From NCBI GenBank assembly GCA_015234425.1, contig JADGNE010000012.1, forward strand, positions 1 through 54,843: a stretch of DNA of 54,843 bases, read 5' to 3'. This DNA comes from Devosia sp. (lineage in GTDB: Bacteria; Pseudomonadota; Alphaproteobacteria; Rhizobiales; Devosiaceae). Made by a program: the position numbers and the translations under genes. Positions within the stretch are counted from its first letter, which is position 1; each line of letters opens with the position of its first letter. Shown one piece after another: positions 8,456 to 16,651 of this stretch. The notes under the pieces are model-generated. The model saw only the letters and a program-made list of their open reading frames with translations, did no database searches and was not told the origin of the DNA.

Positions 8456-9760
8456 TCAGCGGGACAGCTGGGTCTCGTATTCGCGCTGAACGGCGTCGAG
8501 CAGGCCCTGGGCATTCTGCTGGCCGCCAACCATCTTCTGCAGCTCCGGGGTCCAGCCAGCGGCGAAGATAGCGCCGGTGGCGTTGGCGATGAAATCCATC
8601 GCGCCGTTGTCCTGAGCAAGGGTCGCGCCAGCGGCGAGCGAGGCCTCGGTCACCGAACCGGGTTCAACCGCCGGGATGGCCAGATCGGCCGGGCCGCCCG
8701 GGTTGGAGCCGCCAACGGCAACGTTGATCTTTCGGGCTTCTTCATTGGTGGCAACCCAATCAAGGAAGAAGGCAGCGCAATCAGCATTATTGGCATTGGC
8801 GCCGATGCCGAAGGTCAGCGGTGCGGACATGGAGCCATGGCGACCGCCTTCTTCGAGCGGCGGCATGATGAAGAAGCCGTACTTGCCGGCAGCATTGCTG
8901 TCAAAATTGCCGGACTCCCAGTCACCGTTGAACATGAAGAGGCCTTCGCCCCCCATGAAACGGCTCATCATCTGGAAATACTCGATGGCGTTGGCATCGG
9001 AGGGGAAGAAGCCGGACTTGATCCAACCTTCGAGGTGCTCGGCAGCCTTGAGGTTGTCAGCGGTGTTGATGGTGGCGCCGTCCTTCTGGAAGATCCAGTC
9101 ATTGATCGGCTCGGGCGCACCATAGGAACCCATCAGGTTCTGCAATGGGAAGGCGAGGCCGCCCGTGCCCTTGTTGAACTGCATGATCGGGGTGATGCCG
9201 GCTTCCTTGGCCTTGGCCATCAGCGCGTCGAGTTCGCCAAGGGTCTTGGGCGCTTCGGTCATGCCGATCTGGGCCGCCAGTTCCCTGTTATAGAAAACGC
9301 CGGTCATCGAGTAGTTGAGGCCCATGGCGTAGAGCGAACCGGTGCCGCGCGGACGGCCGCCGTCTTCAACGCGCAGCTGCACCAGCTGGCCAGCGGGGAA
9401 CTTGTCCCAGCCGAATTCGTCGAAATAGCCGTCGAGATTCTTGAGCAGATTGTTGGCGACGAGGTCGGTCAGCGAGGGCAGCCGGATCAGGTCCGGCGCA
9501 TTCGGCTCGGACAAGATGCGCGGCGAGTTCTCCATCATATTGGCGAACTGGTCTTCCTTGATGTCAAAGGTGACATTGGGGAACTGTTTGGTGAATTCTT
9601 CGGCTAGGCGCGTGGGCAGCGGGAAGCCGGTTTCAAAATATGAATTGAGTACGACCGGGTCTGGGCCGCAGCTCGGTACGGCCAACGCGGTGCCGGCAGT
9701 CGCAGCAACCGACAAGGTCAGTGCGGCAATGCGCAGGGCGTGGCGGGACTGTTTTCTCAC
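8456..9760 (-). CDS. Sugar ABC transporter substrate-binding protein
   Basis: A 434-residue family 1 solute-binding protein exported to the periplasm. The signal peptide has basic residues (RKQSRHALR), a hydrophobic core (IAALTLSVAATAGTALA) and cleavage near ALA-VP. The mature protein contains the two-lobe binding-protein pattern (SYFETGFPLPTRLAEEFTKQ; MFNGDWESGNFD). The start chosen is GTG at 9760, because GGAGGAGGT lies 4 nt upstream of it on the minus strand; a TTG 15 nt further up falls inside that ribosome site. A promoter overlapped by a LacI-type palindrome lies about 45-80 bp upstream. Confidence 0.93.
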   Translation of the reverse strand: MRKQSRHALRIAALTLSVAATAGTALAVPSCGPDPVVLNSYFETGFPLPTRLAEEFTKQFPNVTFDIKEDQFANMMENSPRILSEPNAPDLIRLPSLTDLVANNLLKNLDGYFDEFGWDKFPAGQLVQLRVEDGGRPRGTGSLYAMGLNYSMTGVFYNRELAAQIGMTEAPKTLGELDALMAKAKEAGITPIMQFNKGTGGLAFPLQNLMGSYGAPEPINDWIFQKDGATINTADNLKAAEHLEGWIKSGFFPSDANAIEYFQMMSRFMGGEGLFMFNGDWESGNFDSNAAGKYGFFIMPPLEEGGRHGSMSAPLTFGIGANANNADCAAFFLDWVATNEEARKINVAVGGSNPGGPADLAIPAVEPGSVTEASLAAGATLAQDNGAMDFIANATGAIFAAGWTPELQKMVGGQQNAQGLLDAVQREYETQLSR

Positions 9761-9802
9761 GGTTACCTCCTCCAAGGGGTAGATGCAGTGGATATTTCCG
9801 TC

Positions 9803-9842
9803 TGCTAAATGGATTTAGCGCACGAGCAATCGACGCTGTCAA
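9803..9842 (-). promoter_or_regulatory. LacI-type operator overlapping a sigma-70-like promoter (binding-protein operon)
   Basis: The palindrome TGCTAAATGGATTTAGCG (9803-9820; arms GCTAAAT/ATTTAGC) lies 43 bp from the GTG of the binding-protein gene. On the minus strand a perfect -35 TTGACA sits at 9842-9837 and, 17 bp further, GCTAAA (9819-9814) occupies the -10 place inside the palindrome. A repressor bound here would block polymerase. Nearly the same palindrome is at 11994-12011 beside the divergent LacI gene. Confidence 0.75.
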
Positions 9843-9869
9843 TATGGCCGAATGCGCGCAACGGATGAC

Positions 9870-11027
9870 TTAGACGATCGAGCGCAGGGCCGAGATAATC
9901 TCGGTCGCACGCTGATCATCCGGCCCCATCATCCAATTGGTGACAAAGCCGAATCCGATCTGGCGGGTGGGGTCGGCAAAGCCGACCTGTCCACCAGCGC
10001 CATCATGGCCGAAACAGGCGTCGCCAAGATAGCGCCGCGCTTCGGAATCAAGCTGGAAGCCATAGCCCCAGCGGGAGTAAGGCGGGTCACCGCCGAAAAC
10101 GGGCTTCCCTTGGCTCTGGGCGCGGGTTGCATTGGCAATGGTGGCGTTATTGAGAAGGCGCACGCCGCGCGTGGGCGCGACAACGGCGGACCACATGGTG
10201 GCCATCGCCTCTGCCGAGGCGATGCCGCCCGCGCCGGGGATTTCTGCTGTGCGAATACGCGCGGCGTTGAAACCGCCGGTTTCGCTGACGAGATCTACAG
10301 GCAGCGCATGGCCCAGCGTCATGGCCTTATAGGGCCAGTTCGGCGCGGGCTTCTTGGCCTCTTCTGCCCAGAGGTCCTGCAGCGGCTGGCTGACGCGGAT
10401 ATGCGCCGGGCGTTCTGCGTGTTCGTCCGGCAGTCCGATCCACGCATCGACGCCGAGGGGCGCGGCGATCAGCTCGCGAAAATAGGTCCCGACAGACTTG
10501 CCGGTGACCCTGCGGACTATTTCGCCGGCAACCCAGCCGTGGGTCAGGGCGTGATATTGATAGCCTGTACCGAGCGTCCAAAGCGGCTCCTGCGCGGCGA
10601 GAACGGAGACCACGCGATCCCAGTCGACGATGTCGTCTTCGCTGAGATCGGCACGCGGTGCGGAGAGCCCAGCCTGATGCGACAGCGCCTCGCCGACAGT
10701 GACGTTTTCTTTGCCGGCGGCGGCAAATGCAGGCCAGTACTGCGCGACAGGTGCCTGGTAATCGAGGCGACCTTCTTCAACCAGCCGGGCGGCGAGGATC
10801 GAAACCAGCCCCTTGGTGCAGGAGAAGATCGTGGTCGGTGTGTCCTTTTCCCAAAGACGGCCGTCACGCGCGTCAGCCACGCCCCCCCAGAGGTCAGCCA
10901 CGGTCTCGCCGCCCCGAACGATATGGAGGCTCGCGCCCATCTGCGGGCGATCGGCGAAGGCGTTTTTGAAGGCTTCAGCAATTGGCTCGAAACCGGGCTG
11001 AACGTGACCCTGGATTTCAATGGACAT
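9870..11027 (-). CDS. Serine hydrolase of the class C beta-lactamase / EstB esterase family
   Basis: A 385-residue protein with the penicillin-binding-like serine hydrolase fold. The nucleophile motif is S69-C-T-K72 (IFSCTKGL). The second motif region holds Tyr156 and Tyr158 (GTGYQYHALTHG), with His-Ala in place of the usual Ala/Ser-Asn. The third motif is HDGAGG in place of KTG, as in esterases of the family. No signal peptide is visible, so it is probably cytoplasmic and an esterase rather than an antibiotic-resistance enzyme. It begins 2 nt after the GH32-like gene, so the two are an operon. It might remove an acyl group from the imported sugar; that is inference from context. Confidence 0.88.
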   Translation of the reverse strand: MSIEIQGHVQPGFEPIAEAFKNAFADRPQMGASLHIVRGGETVADLWGGVADARDGRLWEKDTPTTIFSCTKGLVSILAARLVEEGRLDYQAPVAQYWPAFAAAGKENVTVGEALSHQAGLSAPRADLSEDDIVDWDRVVSVLAAQEPLWTLGTGYQYHALTHGWVAGEIVRRVTGKSVGTYFRELIAAPLGVDAWIGLPDEHAERPAHIRVSQPLQDLWAEEAKKPAPNWPYKAMTLGHALPVDLVSETGGFNAARIRTAEIPGAGGIASAEAMATMWSAVVAPTRGVRLLNNATIANATRAQSQGKPVFGGDPPYSRWGYGFQLDSEARRYLGDACFGHDGAGGQVGFADPTRQIGFGFVTNWMMGPDDQRATEIISALRSIV

Positions 11028-11029
11028 TG

Positions 11030-11983
11030 TTATCCCTCCACCGCGAGGTAGCCATCGGGTCGGACATGTACCGGGATCGGATCGCTGACCCCGCCCATGA
11101 ACTCCTCGTCTTCGGTGACATTATTGAACGCCAACAGGAATGGCTTGCCGTCGCGGTCCTTGGCGATGCGGCCGGCGTAGAGCCGCTCATCGACCAGAAG
11201 ACGCGCGTTGGAGAAGTCCACCGCGCCGGGCATCGCGCCGACGGGCAGGCTCCACACACCGCCCTTTTCACCCATGCGTGGCCCACAGAGTTTCGGCGTA
11301 TCGCAGCAGAAAATAAGGTGGTTCTGGCCGTTGATCTCGATGACCTGAAAGACTTCGAGATGGGCAAAGCCCGAGCCGGTGGCGCTCAGTGCAGGCTGGA
11401 CGGTCCACGTGTCGAGATCGGGCGATGTGACATAGGCCATGACGCCGCGATCAGGCTCCGTGCCCGTCTTGGCGCGAGCGGTGATCAGCATGTGCCATGT
11501 GTGGTCGGCCGGATTGTGGAAAACCCAGGGATCGCGCCAGGCCTCTTCGGGCCAGCTCGAGGTGCCGAGCGTTTCATAAAGCGCTGGGTCGGCGACGCAG
11601 ATCGGGCCGGGCTGCTTGGTCCAGGTGAACAGATCGGGGGAGGTGGCAACGCCGATGGTTTCGATATTGGCTGCGCTGTCGGGCGAGGGGAAGCGCGAGC
11701 CAGTGTAAAACATGCGCCAGAGGCCATTGTCGTCGCGGATGATGGACCCGGTCCAGGTGGCGCTGCCGTCGAAACTGCCGGGCGCGCCAGCGTCAAACGC
11801 CAGGCCGTGGTCCGCCCAATTGGTCAGGTCGGTTGAGGTTGCATGACCGATACGTGCATTGCGGTGACGCAGATCGGGATTGCCCAGCGACTTGGGGGCA
11901 TGGAGATAGAAGAGGTGGAAGAGGTCGCCGTCATCGGCGAGCCAAAAATCCCAAACCCAATGATCCGGACGGTTGAAAGCCAT
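11030..11983 (-). CDS. Glycoside hydrolase, five-bladed propeller (GH32/43/68-like)
   Basis: About 317 residues with the beta-propeller glycosidase pattern: a nucleophile-type Asp12 near the N-terminus (HWVWDFWLADDG), the RDP motif (EEAWRDPWVFHNP) and a candidate acid/base Glu (HLEVFQVIE). There is no signal peptide, so it would act inside the cell on an imported oligosaccharide or fructoside. I cannot fix the exact family from motifs alone. The ATG at 11983 is preferred because AGGGGG precedes it at a suitable distance; a GTG two codons earlier would overlap that site. The LacI-type palindrome 11994-12011 lies directly upstream. Confidence 0.8.
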   Translation of the reverse strand: MAFNRPDHWVWDFWLADDGDLFHLFYLHAPKSLGNPDLRHRNARIGHATSTDLTNWADHGLAFDAGAPGSFDGSATWTGSIIRDDNGLWRMFYTGSRFPSPDSAANIETIGVATSPDLFTWTKQPGPICVADPALYETLGTSSWPEEAWRDPWVFHNPADHTWHMLITARAKTGTEPDRGVMAYVTSPDLDTWTVQPALSATGSGFAHLEVFQVIEINGQNHLIFCCDTPKLCGPRMGEKGGVWSLPVGAMPGAVDFSNARLLVDERLYAGRIAKDRDGKPFLLAFNNVTEDEEFMGGVSDPIPVHVRPDGYLAVEG

Positions 11984-11993
11984 TTCCACCCCC

Positions 11994-12011
11994 TGCTAAA
12001 ACCATTTAGCA
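11994..12011. promoter_or_regulatory. LacI-type operator in the glycosidase / repressor intergenic region
   Basis: The perfect-arm palindrome TGCTAAAACCATTTAGCA lies 10 bp upstream of the glycosidase ATG and about 90 bp upstream of the divergent lacI-type gene. A minus-strand TTGACA (12038-12033) lies upstream of it, but the -10 is not clear. It matches the palindrome at 9803-9820 in both arms, which points to one regulator for both operons. Confidence 0.75.
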
Positions 12012-12102
12012 AATGCTACGATGCTCGACCATTGTCAAGCCGCACGGGCGTGGTTATCCCAGATGCGGAAGTCTGGCAGGCCAGACAGAGGAGCGAAGCC
12101 GT

Positions 12103-13122
12103 TTGCCTAAGAAGCGTGTCACATTGGCCGATGTTGCCCGGCTCGCCGGCCTGTCCACGACAGCAGCGTCGATGATCCTGACCGGCAAGACCGACACAAG
12201 GCTTTCCGCCGAGGCACATGAAAAGGTGCATGCCGCAGCGGCGAGCCTCGGTTATCGGCCCAATGTCGCGGCCCGGGCGCTCCGTACCGACAAGACGCGT
12301 TCGATTGCCTTCATCTCGGATTATGTCGCGACCACGCGCTTCGCGAGTGGCCTCATTCGCGGTGCGCTGGCTGCTGCCGAAGAAGCGAAATATGTGATGC
12401 TGGTGCTCGAAACCGGAGGGGACCCGGCACGCGAGATCAAGGCGGTGCAGGCAGCGCTCGACCGCCAGGTGGACGGGTTGATCTTCGCCGCGATGCGGGC
12501 GCGCGAAGTGTTCGTGCCCGATGTGGTGCTAAATGCGCCGGTGGTGATGCTGAACGGGACCAGTGCCCGTTTCCCGCTCTCGGTGCTTCCGGATGAATAC
12601 CGGGGCGGACGCGACGCGGTGCGGCTGTTGCTCGAAGCGGGCATCGACCGCGATATCGTGCTTCTGGGGCACAATGCCGAGGCGGAAGAGGGCATGTTCC
12701 GCTCGGAGATGATCACGCGGCGACTGGCCGGCATAAGGGACGCGATGAGTGACGCGGGTCTTCGGTTCACGGAAGAACTCAGCTGCTGGGACTGGGAGCC
12801 GAACCACGGCTACACGCTGTCGACGGAGCTTCTGTCGCGAAGGCGGCCACAAGCCATTCTCTGCCTCAATGACCGACTGGCCTTTGGCGCCTATCAGGCG
12901 CTGGCGGAAGCCGGGCTGAGCGTGCCCGGCGATGTCTCGATCGTCTCTTTCGACAACGACGAGATAGCGTCCTATCTGCGGCCCGGACTGACCACTATCG
13001 CGCTGCCGCATGAGGAAATGGGTCGGGCAGCAGTCGAGCTTTTGTTGCAGCCCAACCCCCAAAGCGGTGCCATGCTGGCCATGCCTGTCATCGAGCGCGG
13101 CTCGATCCGGAACGCCTCGTAA
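12103..13122 (+). CDS. LacI-family transcriptional regulator
   Basis: A 339-residue repressor with the N-terminal helix-turn-helix (RVTLADVARLAGLSTTAASM), a hinge helix (NVAARALRTDKT) and a periplasmic-binding-protein-like effector domain ending in the usual GDVSIVSFDNDEIASYLRP segment. The family normally starts just before the HTH. The TTG at 12103 fits this and has GAGGAG about 10 nt upstream; the ATG further up would add 30 unrelated residues. It is divergent from the glycosidase-esterase operon, with the palindrome 11994-12011 between them. The effector is probably the transported sugar or a derivative. Confidence 0.9.
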   Translation: MPKKRVTLADVARLAGLSTTAASMILTGKTDTRLSAEAHEKVHAAAASLGYRPNVAARALRTDKTRSIAFISDYVATTRFASGLIRGALAAAEEAKYVMLVLETGGDPAREIKAVQAALDRQVDGLIFAAMRAREVFVPDVVLNAPVVMLNGTSARFPLSVLPDEYRGGRDAVRLLLEAGIDRDIVLLGHNAEAEEGMFRSEMITRRLAGIRDAMSDAGLRFTEELSCWDWEPNHGYTLSTELLSRRRPQAILCLNDRLAFGAYQALAEAGLSVPGDVSIVSFDNDEIASYLRPGLTTIALPHEEMGRAAVELLLQPNPQSGAMLAMPVIERGSIRNAS

Positions 13123-13150
13123 GCGCCGACAGGGGGACCATTTCCAAGCG

Positions 13151-14641
13151 TCAGGCGTCGAAGGGAAATACGTTCGGGCGCAGGCGCTTGTAGGGCAGGG
13201 TGGTGATCTTGCTGGTGCATGGGCCTGGGGTCGAAACCGTGTACGACCCGCGCATGATCTTGTCATAGGCCCGGCGATGCTGGACGGCGGCCTTGATGCC
13301 GAAGGCCTTCAGCGTCTCGGGGATAATGCCCTGAGAACGCAATTGTCCCAGATCTGCGGGCGCCATGCGGTCCGAACTCAGCAGGATGGTCACGCCGGCG
13401 ACCTCGATGACTGCCGATGGACCCATGTCGATATTGACGCCGCGCGACGCCACGATGTGGCTGTTCCGATCCTCAAGCACATATTTGCCGTCGCTTCTGC
13501 GCAGAAAAATGCCTTCAACTTCGAGGGGGCCGGCGCCAAGCGCGCTGCCCTTGCCGCCGATGGTGAGTTTCACCTTTTCGCCGGGCTGAGCGGTGGCAAG
13601 GCCGGCAACTGCCTCCGCATCGGCAATCGCAACGGCTGCATTTGTGATGCCATGGCGAAGGAAGGCACGCAGAACGGCCGTGTCGTCGCCCGGCGCCCCG
13701 CCGCCGATATTGTCTGACGGCTCCACAATCAGATAGGGGCCGCCGGTGTCGCTCTTGGACTTGATCTCCAGCACCGCTTCATCAAGGTCCCATTCGGGCG
13801 GCTGCCCCAGTTCCCGTAGGTCAATGGCGAGTCTTTCGAGCCGGTCGAGGGCATCCATTGCATCTTCGGTGGAGCCGGTCGTTGCAACGGAAAAGGCGAC
13901 GCCGGCTGACGGCACGTCGGAAAAAGAGTAGCCGCCGATGACATTGGCGACCCATATGCCATTGCCTTCCCCCTCGATCTGGCGGGCGAGCGCTTCCAGA
14001 TCCTTCATGGGGCGGTCAGCTGTGCCCGTGCCGGGTGGTGCCCACATGACGGGAGCGTTGCGCGTATACATGCGTGGCAGCACGCCTTCGGCAAGGCTGC
14101 GGGCGAGCAGCCGGGCCGACAGCACGGCCATGTCCCGGCTGTCGGTATGCGGATTCTCCCGATAAGCCACGAGGCAATTTGCGCCTTCCGACATCAGCTC
14201 GGTGAAATTGGCATGGAGATCGAATACGCCGAAGATCGGCAGGTTCTCTGCACCCGGAACGGCGCGGATCATTCGCAGCAGGTCGCCTTCCACGTCCACG
14301 CTTTGGGTGGTGACATGAGCGCCATGCAAGGACAGCCAGATGCCATCAAGCGGACCACTGGCGAGGCTCTGGCGCAGCGCCGTCAACAGCTCATTGGTGA
14401 ATTGGACAAACACCGCGTGATCCACCGGTCCCGCGGGCGCAGCGTGGTAATCATTGACCGGAATGACGGTCCATTCCTCCTCGTCAGCGACCTCCAGAAA
14501 CCCGTCAATGGTCGAGGCGTCGCCGCGTCTGGCGAGAAGCTCAGCGCCGCGCCTGATCGAAAAGTCGGACAAGAAAGTCCCCTGCTCGACAAAAGAATGG
14601 GTCTCATGGAACAGGGCTGCAATGAGAATTGTCTTTGTCAT
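13151..14641 (-). CDS. M81 family metallopeptidase (MlrC-like), copy 1
   Basis: A 496-residue member of MEROPS M81 (microcystinase MlrC family; DUF1485 plus MlrC C-terminal domain), presumed zinc-dependent hydrolases of unusual peptides or amides. Conserved features are the N-terminal FHETHSF motif (Glu13), SLHGAH, FDLHANF (Asp and His, likely metal ligands) and RENPHTD. The first in-frame start is a TTG six codons upstream, but the ATG at 14641 gives the family N-terminus (MTKTILIAALFHET). It is divergent from the second copy and convergent with the LacI gene (28-bp gap). No signal peptide, so it would act in the cytoplasm. Confidence 0.9.
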   Translation of the reverse strand: MTKTILIAALFHETHSFVEQGTFLSDFSIRRGAELLARRGDASTIDGFLEVADEEEWTVIPVNDYHAAPAGPVDHAVFVQFTNELLTALRQSLASGPLDGIWLSLHGAHVTTQSVDVEGDLLRMIRAVPGAENLPIFGVFDLHANFTELMSEGANCLVAYRENPHTDSRDMAVLSARLLARSLAEGVLPRMYTRNAPVMWAPPGTGTADRPMKDLEALARQIEGEGNGIWVANVIGGYSFSDVPSAGVAFSVATTGSTEDAMDALDRLERLAIDLRELGQPPEWDLDEAVLEIKSKSDTGGPYLIVEPSDNIGGGAPGDDTAVLRAFLRHGITNAAVAIADAEAVAGLATAQPGEKVKLTIGGKGSALGAGPLEVEGIFLRRSDGKYVLEDRNSHIVASRGVNIDMGPSAVIEVAGVTILLSSDRMAPADLGQLRSQGIIPETLKAFGIKAAVQHRRAYDKIMRGSYTVSTPGPCTSKITTLPYKRLRPNVFPFDA

Positions 14642-14753
14642 TTCCGTTTCCGTTCTCAAGTAGTCAGAGTGCGGCGCAGCGAAATTCTTGCGGCGGGTGC
14701 GTCGTGAGCTGGGCTATATTGCTGGAATTTGGCGTGTGTAAATGTAGTCGAGT

Positions 14754-14800
14754 CCGCCGCCAGTACTTGGCTGGCGGCGGAATCGATAAAATTTCGATTC
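14754..14800. other. Two adjacent hairpins between divergent M81 genes
   Basis: CCGCCGCCAG (14754-14763) pairs perfectly with CTGGCGGCGG (14771-14780). Starting at the last base of this stem, GAATCGA (14780-14786) pairs with TCGATTC (14794-14800). They lie in the leader/promoter region of the minus-strand M81 gene. Their role is unknown; operator sites and RNA structure are both possible. Confidence 0.6.
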
Positions 14801-14835
14801 AATAATACTTGCGAGTGTCTCGTATATTATTGCCA

Positions 14836-14865
14836 TTGACAGTGGCATTTAAAGCCTACTTAGAT
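14836..14865 (+). promoter_or_regulatory. Sigma-70-like promoter for the M81 / peptide ABC operon
   Basis: TTGACA at 14836-14841 is a perfect -35 box. TTAGAT at 14860-14865 matches the -10 consensus at four of six positions with an 18-bp spacer. Transcription would start near 14872, just before the dyad at 14888-14910 and about 70 nt before the start of M81 copy 2. Confidence 0.5.
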
Positions 14866-14887
14866 TTGGGAAGGAGCAGAACTTCCG

Positions 14888-14910
14888 ATTGTTCCGTTGG
14901 GTGGAACAAT
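14888..14910. promoter_or_regulatory. Inverted repeat, candidate operator
   Basis: ATTGTTCC (14888-14895) and GGAACAAT (14903-14910) are perfect 8-bp arms with a 7-bp spacer. The site lies just downstream of the predicted promoter and 30 bp upstream of the M81 copy 2 start, where a bound repressor would block elongation. The regulator is not encoded next to it. Confidence 0.55.
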
Positions 14911-14939
14911 CGCTATCGCCTGGAGGCTTTGGGGGATTT

Positions 14940-16406
14940 ATGCGCGTTTTCGCGGCATCGTTGGCAACCGAGACCAACACGTTCTCGCCTATTTTTACGG
15001 ATCGCAGCGGCTTCGAAACGGCCTTCTATTGTCCTCCCGGGACCCATCCGGATACGCCAACCCTATGTTCGGGCCCGATGGTGGCAGCGCGGCGGAGGGC
15101 CAAGACAGATGGCTTTACGCTGATCGAGGGCACAGCGACCTGGGCCGAGCCGGCGGGTCTTATTTCACGAGAGGCCTATGAGAGCCTTCGCGATGAGATC
15201 CTGGATCAGCTCCGGGCAGCCATGCCCGTCGATATCGTTATCTACGGCCTTCACGGCGCCATGGTCGCGCGGGGCTATGATGATCCTGAGGGGGATCTTC
15301 TGGCTCGTACGCGCGAAATCGTGGGGCCCGATGTGGTGATTGGCGCCGAGCTCGACATGCACCATCACCTGACGCGCCTGCGGGTCGATAGCGCTGATAT
15401 CCTCGTCGCGTTCAAGGAATTCCCGCATACCGATTTTCTGGCGCGCGCAGAGGATTTGATGGAGCTCTGCCTGCGGGCTGCGCGCGGTGAGATTCACCCC
15501 GTCACCGAAGTGTTCGACATGCGCTCGCTGGTCTCGAGCTTCATGACCAGTCGCGAGCCTGGCCGCAGCTTTGTCGACCGTCTCCTCGCCATGGAGGGCA
15601 AGGACGGGATCCTCTCGATTTCAGTGACACATGGGTTCACGCCGGCTGACGTGCCTGATGTTGGCTGCAAGGTTTTCGTGGTTGCCGATGGCGAGGCGAA
15701 CCGTGGCAAGGCCAAGGCGCTGGCGGAATCTCTGGGGCGTGAAATCCTCGCCTGGCCGCCTGGATCATCCTCTCCGCCGCATTTCAAGCCGGCAGAAGCT
15801 GTGGCGCAGGCCCTGCGGGAGCCGAGCCAGCCGATCGTCTTCGCCGACCGTTGGGATAGTCCCGGCGGCGGCGTTGCCGGGGATTCGTCTGTCATGGTCC
15901 GCGAGCTGCTCGCGCATCCGGAAATTCCCTCGGCCATTGGCGCGCTGTGGGACCCGGTAGCCGTGCAATTTTGTCGCGCGGCCGGGGCAGGCGAAACCAT
16001 CCGCCTGCGTTTTTGCGGCAAGGTTTCGGAAACTTCGGGCACACCCATTGATGCCGATGTCTTCATCAAGGCCGTGAGCGACGATCTGCTGATCCCTTTC
16101 GAGCAGAGCTGGGTCTCTCTCGGGCCCGCAGCTGTGATCAGCATCGGCAATGTCGATATTGTGCTCGTGACCGGCCGCGCCCAGACATTCAGCCCTCCGG
16201 CTTTCACCAATCTCGGGATCGACCTGGCGCAAAAGAAGATGGTGGTGGTGAAGTCATCCAATCATTTCTACGCGGCGTTTTCCAAGATTGCCGCGGCCAT
16301 TCATTATCTCGATACCGGCGGTCCCTTTCCGAGCGATCCACTCAAGATCGCCTATACAAAACTGCGTCGCCCGATCGCGCCGCTGGATCCCAATCCGCTT
16401 CTGTAG
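14940..16406 (+). CDS. M81 family metallopeptidase (MlrC-like), copy 2
   Basis: A 488-residue MlrC-like protein beginning MRVFAASLATETNTFSP, with the family Glu11 in the ETNTFSP motif. Other conserved stretches are YGLHGAM, ELDMHHHLT (Asp/His pair) and EFPHTDF. The C-terminal domain carries the glycine-rich GGGVAGDSS motif. The ATG at 14940 is chosen because GGGGG lies 5 nt upstream; the frame is open further up without family sequence. It is the first gene of a plus-strand run that continues with copy 3 and a dipeptide-type ABC transporter, so its substrate is probably an imported peptide-like compound. Confidence 0.9.
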   Translation: MRVFAASLATETNTFSPIFTDRSGFETAFYCPPGTHPDTPTLCSGPMVAARRRAKTDGFTLIEGTATWAEPAGLISREAYESLRDEILDQLRAAMPVDIVIYGLHGAMVARGYDDPEGDLLARTREIVGPDVVIGAELDMHHHLTRLRVDSADILVAFKEFPHTDFLARAEDLMELCLRAARGEIHPVTEVFDMRSLVSSFMTSREPGRSFVDRLLAMEGKDGILSISVTHGFTPADVPDVGCKVFVVADGEANRGKAKALAESLGREILAWPPGSSSPPHFKPAEAVAQALREPSQPIVFADRWDSPGGGVAGDSSVMVRELLAHPEIPSAIGALWDPVAVQFCRAAGAGETIRLRFCGKVSETSGTPIDADVFIKAVSDDLLIPFEQSWVSLGPAAVISIGNVDIVLVTGRAQTFSPPAFTNLGIDLAQKKMVVVKSSNHFYAAFSKIAAAIHYLDTGGPFPSDPLKIAYTKLRRPIAPLDPNPLL

Positions 16407-16651
16407 CGCCGGTGCAAGGGACCGTCGGGCTGGGGTGGAAATGGGCTGCCGGAGAGGTTGCAGTTGTTTCTTGAGGTGGAACACGGCGTGATTGACGCCC
16501 CACAGGAGCGTCCATAGCCTGCGATTGAGGGAAGTTGTGGCGCCTTGAGGGAGGTGCCGCAATACAGCCGGTGATCCGGCACAATCTGATGATTGGACTT
16601 TGGGGTCGATGGGTCCGGCGACGCTTGTCGCTGGCCAGCGAGGGGAGTCGT

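Noticed and set aside
9870..11027. Beta-lactamase antibiotic-resistance gene
   Set aside because: Class C fold, but no signal peptide, no KTG, and operon context with a glycosidase; an esterase-type hydrolase is more likely.
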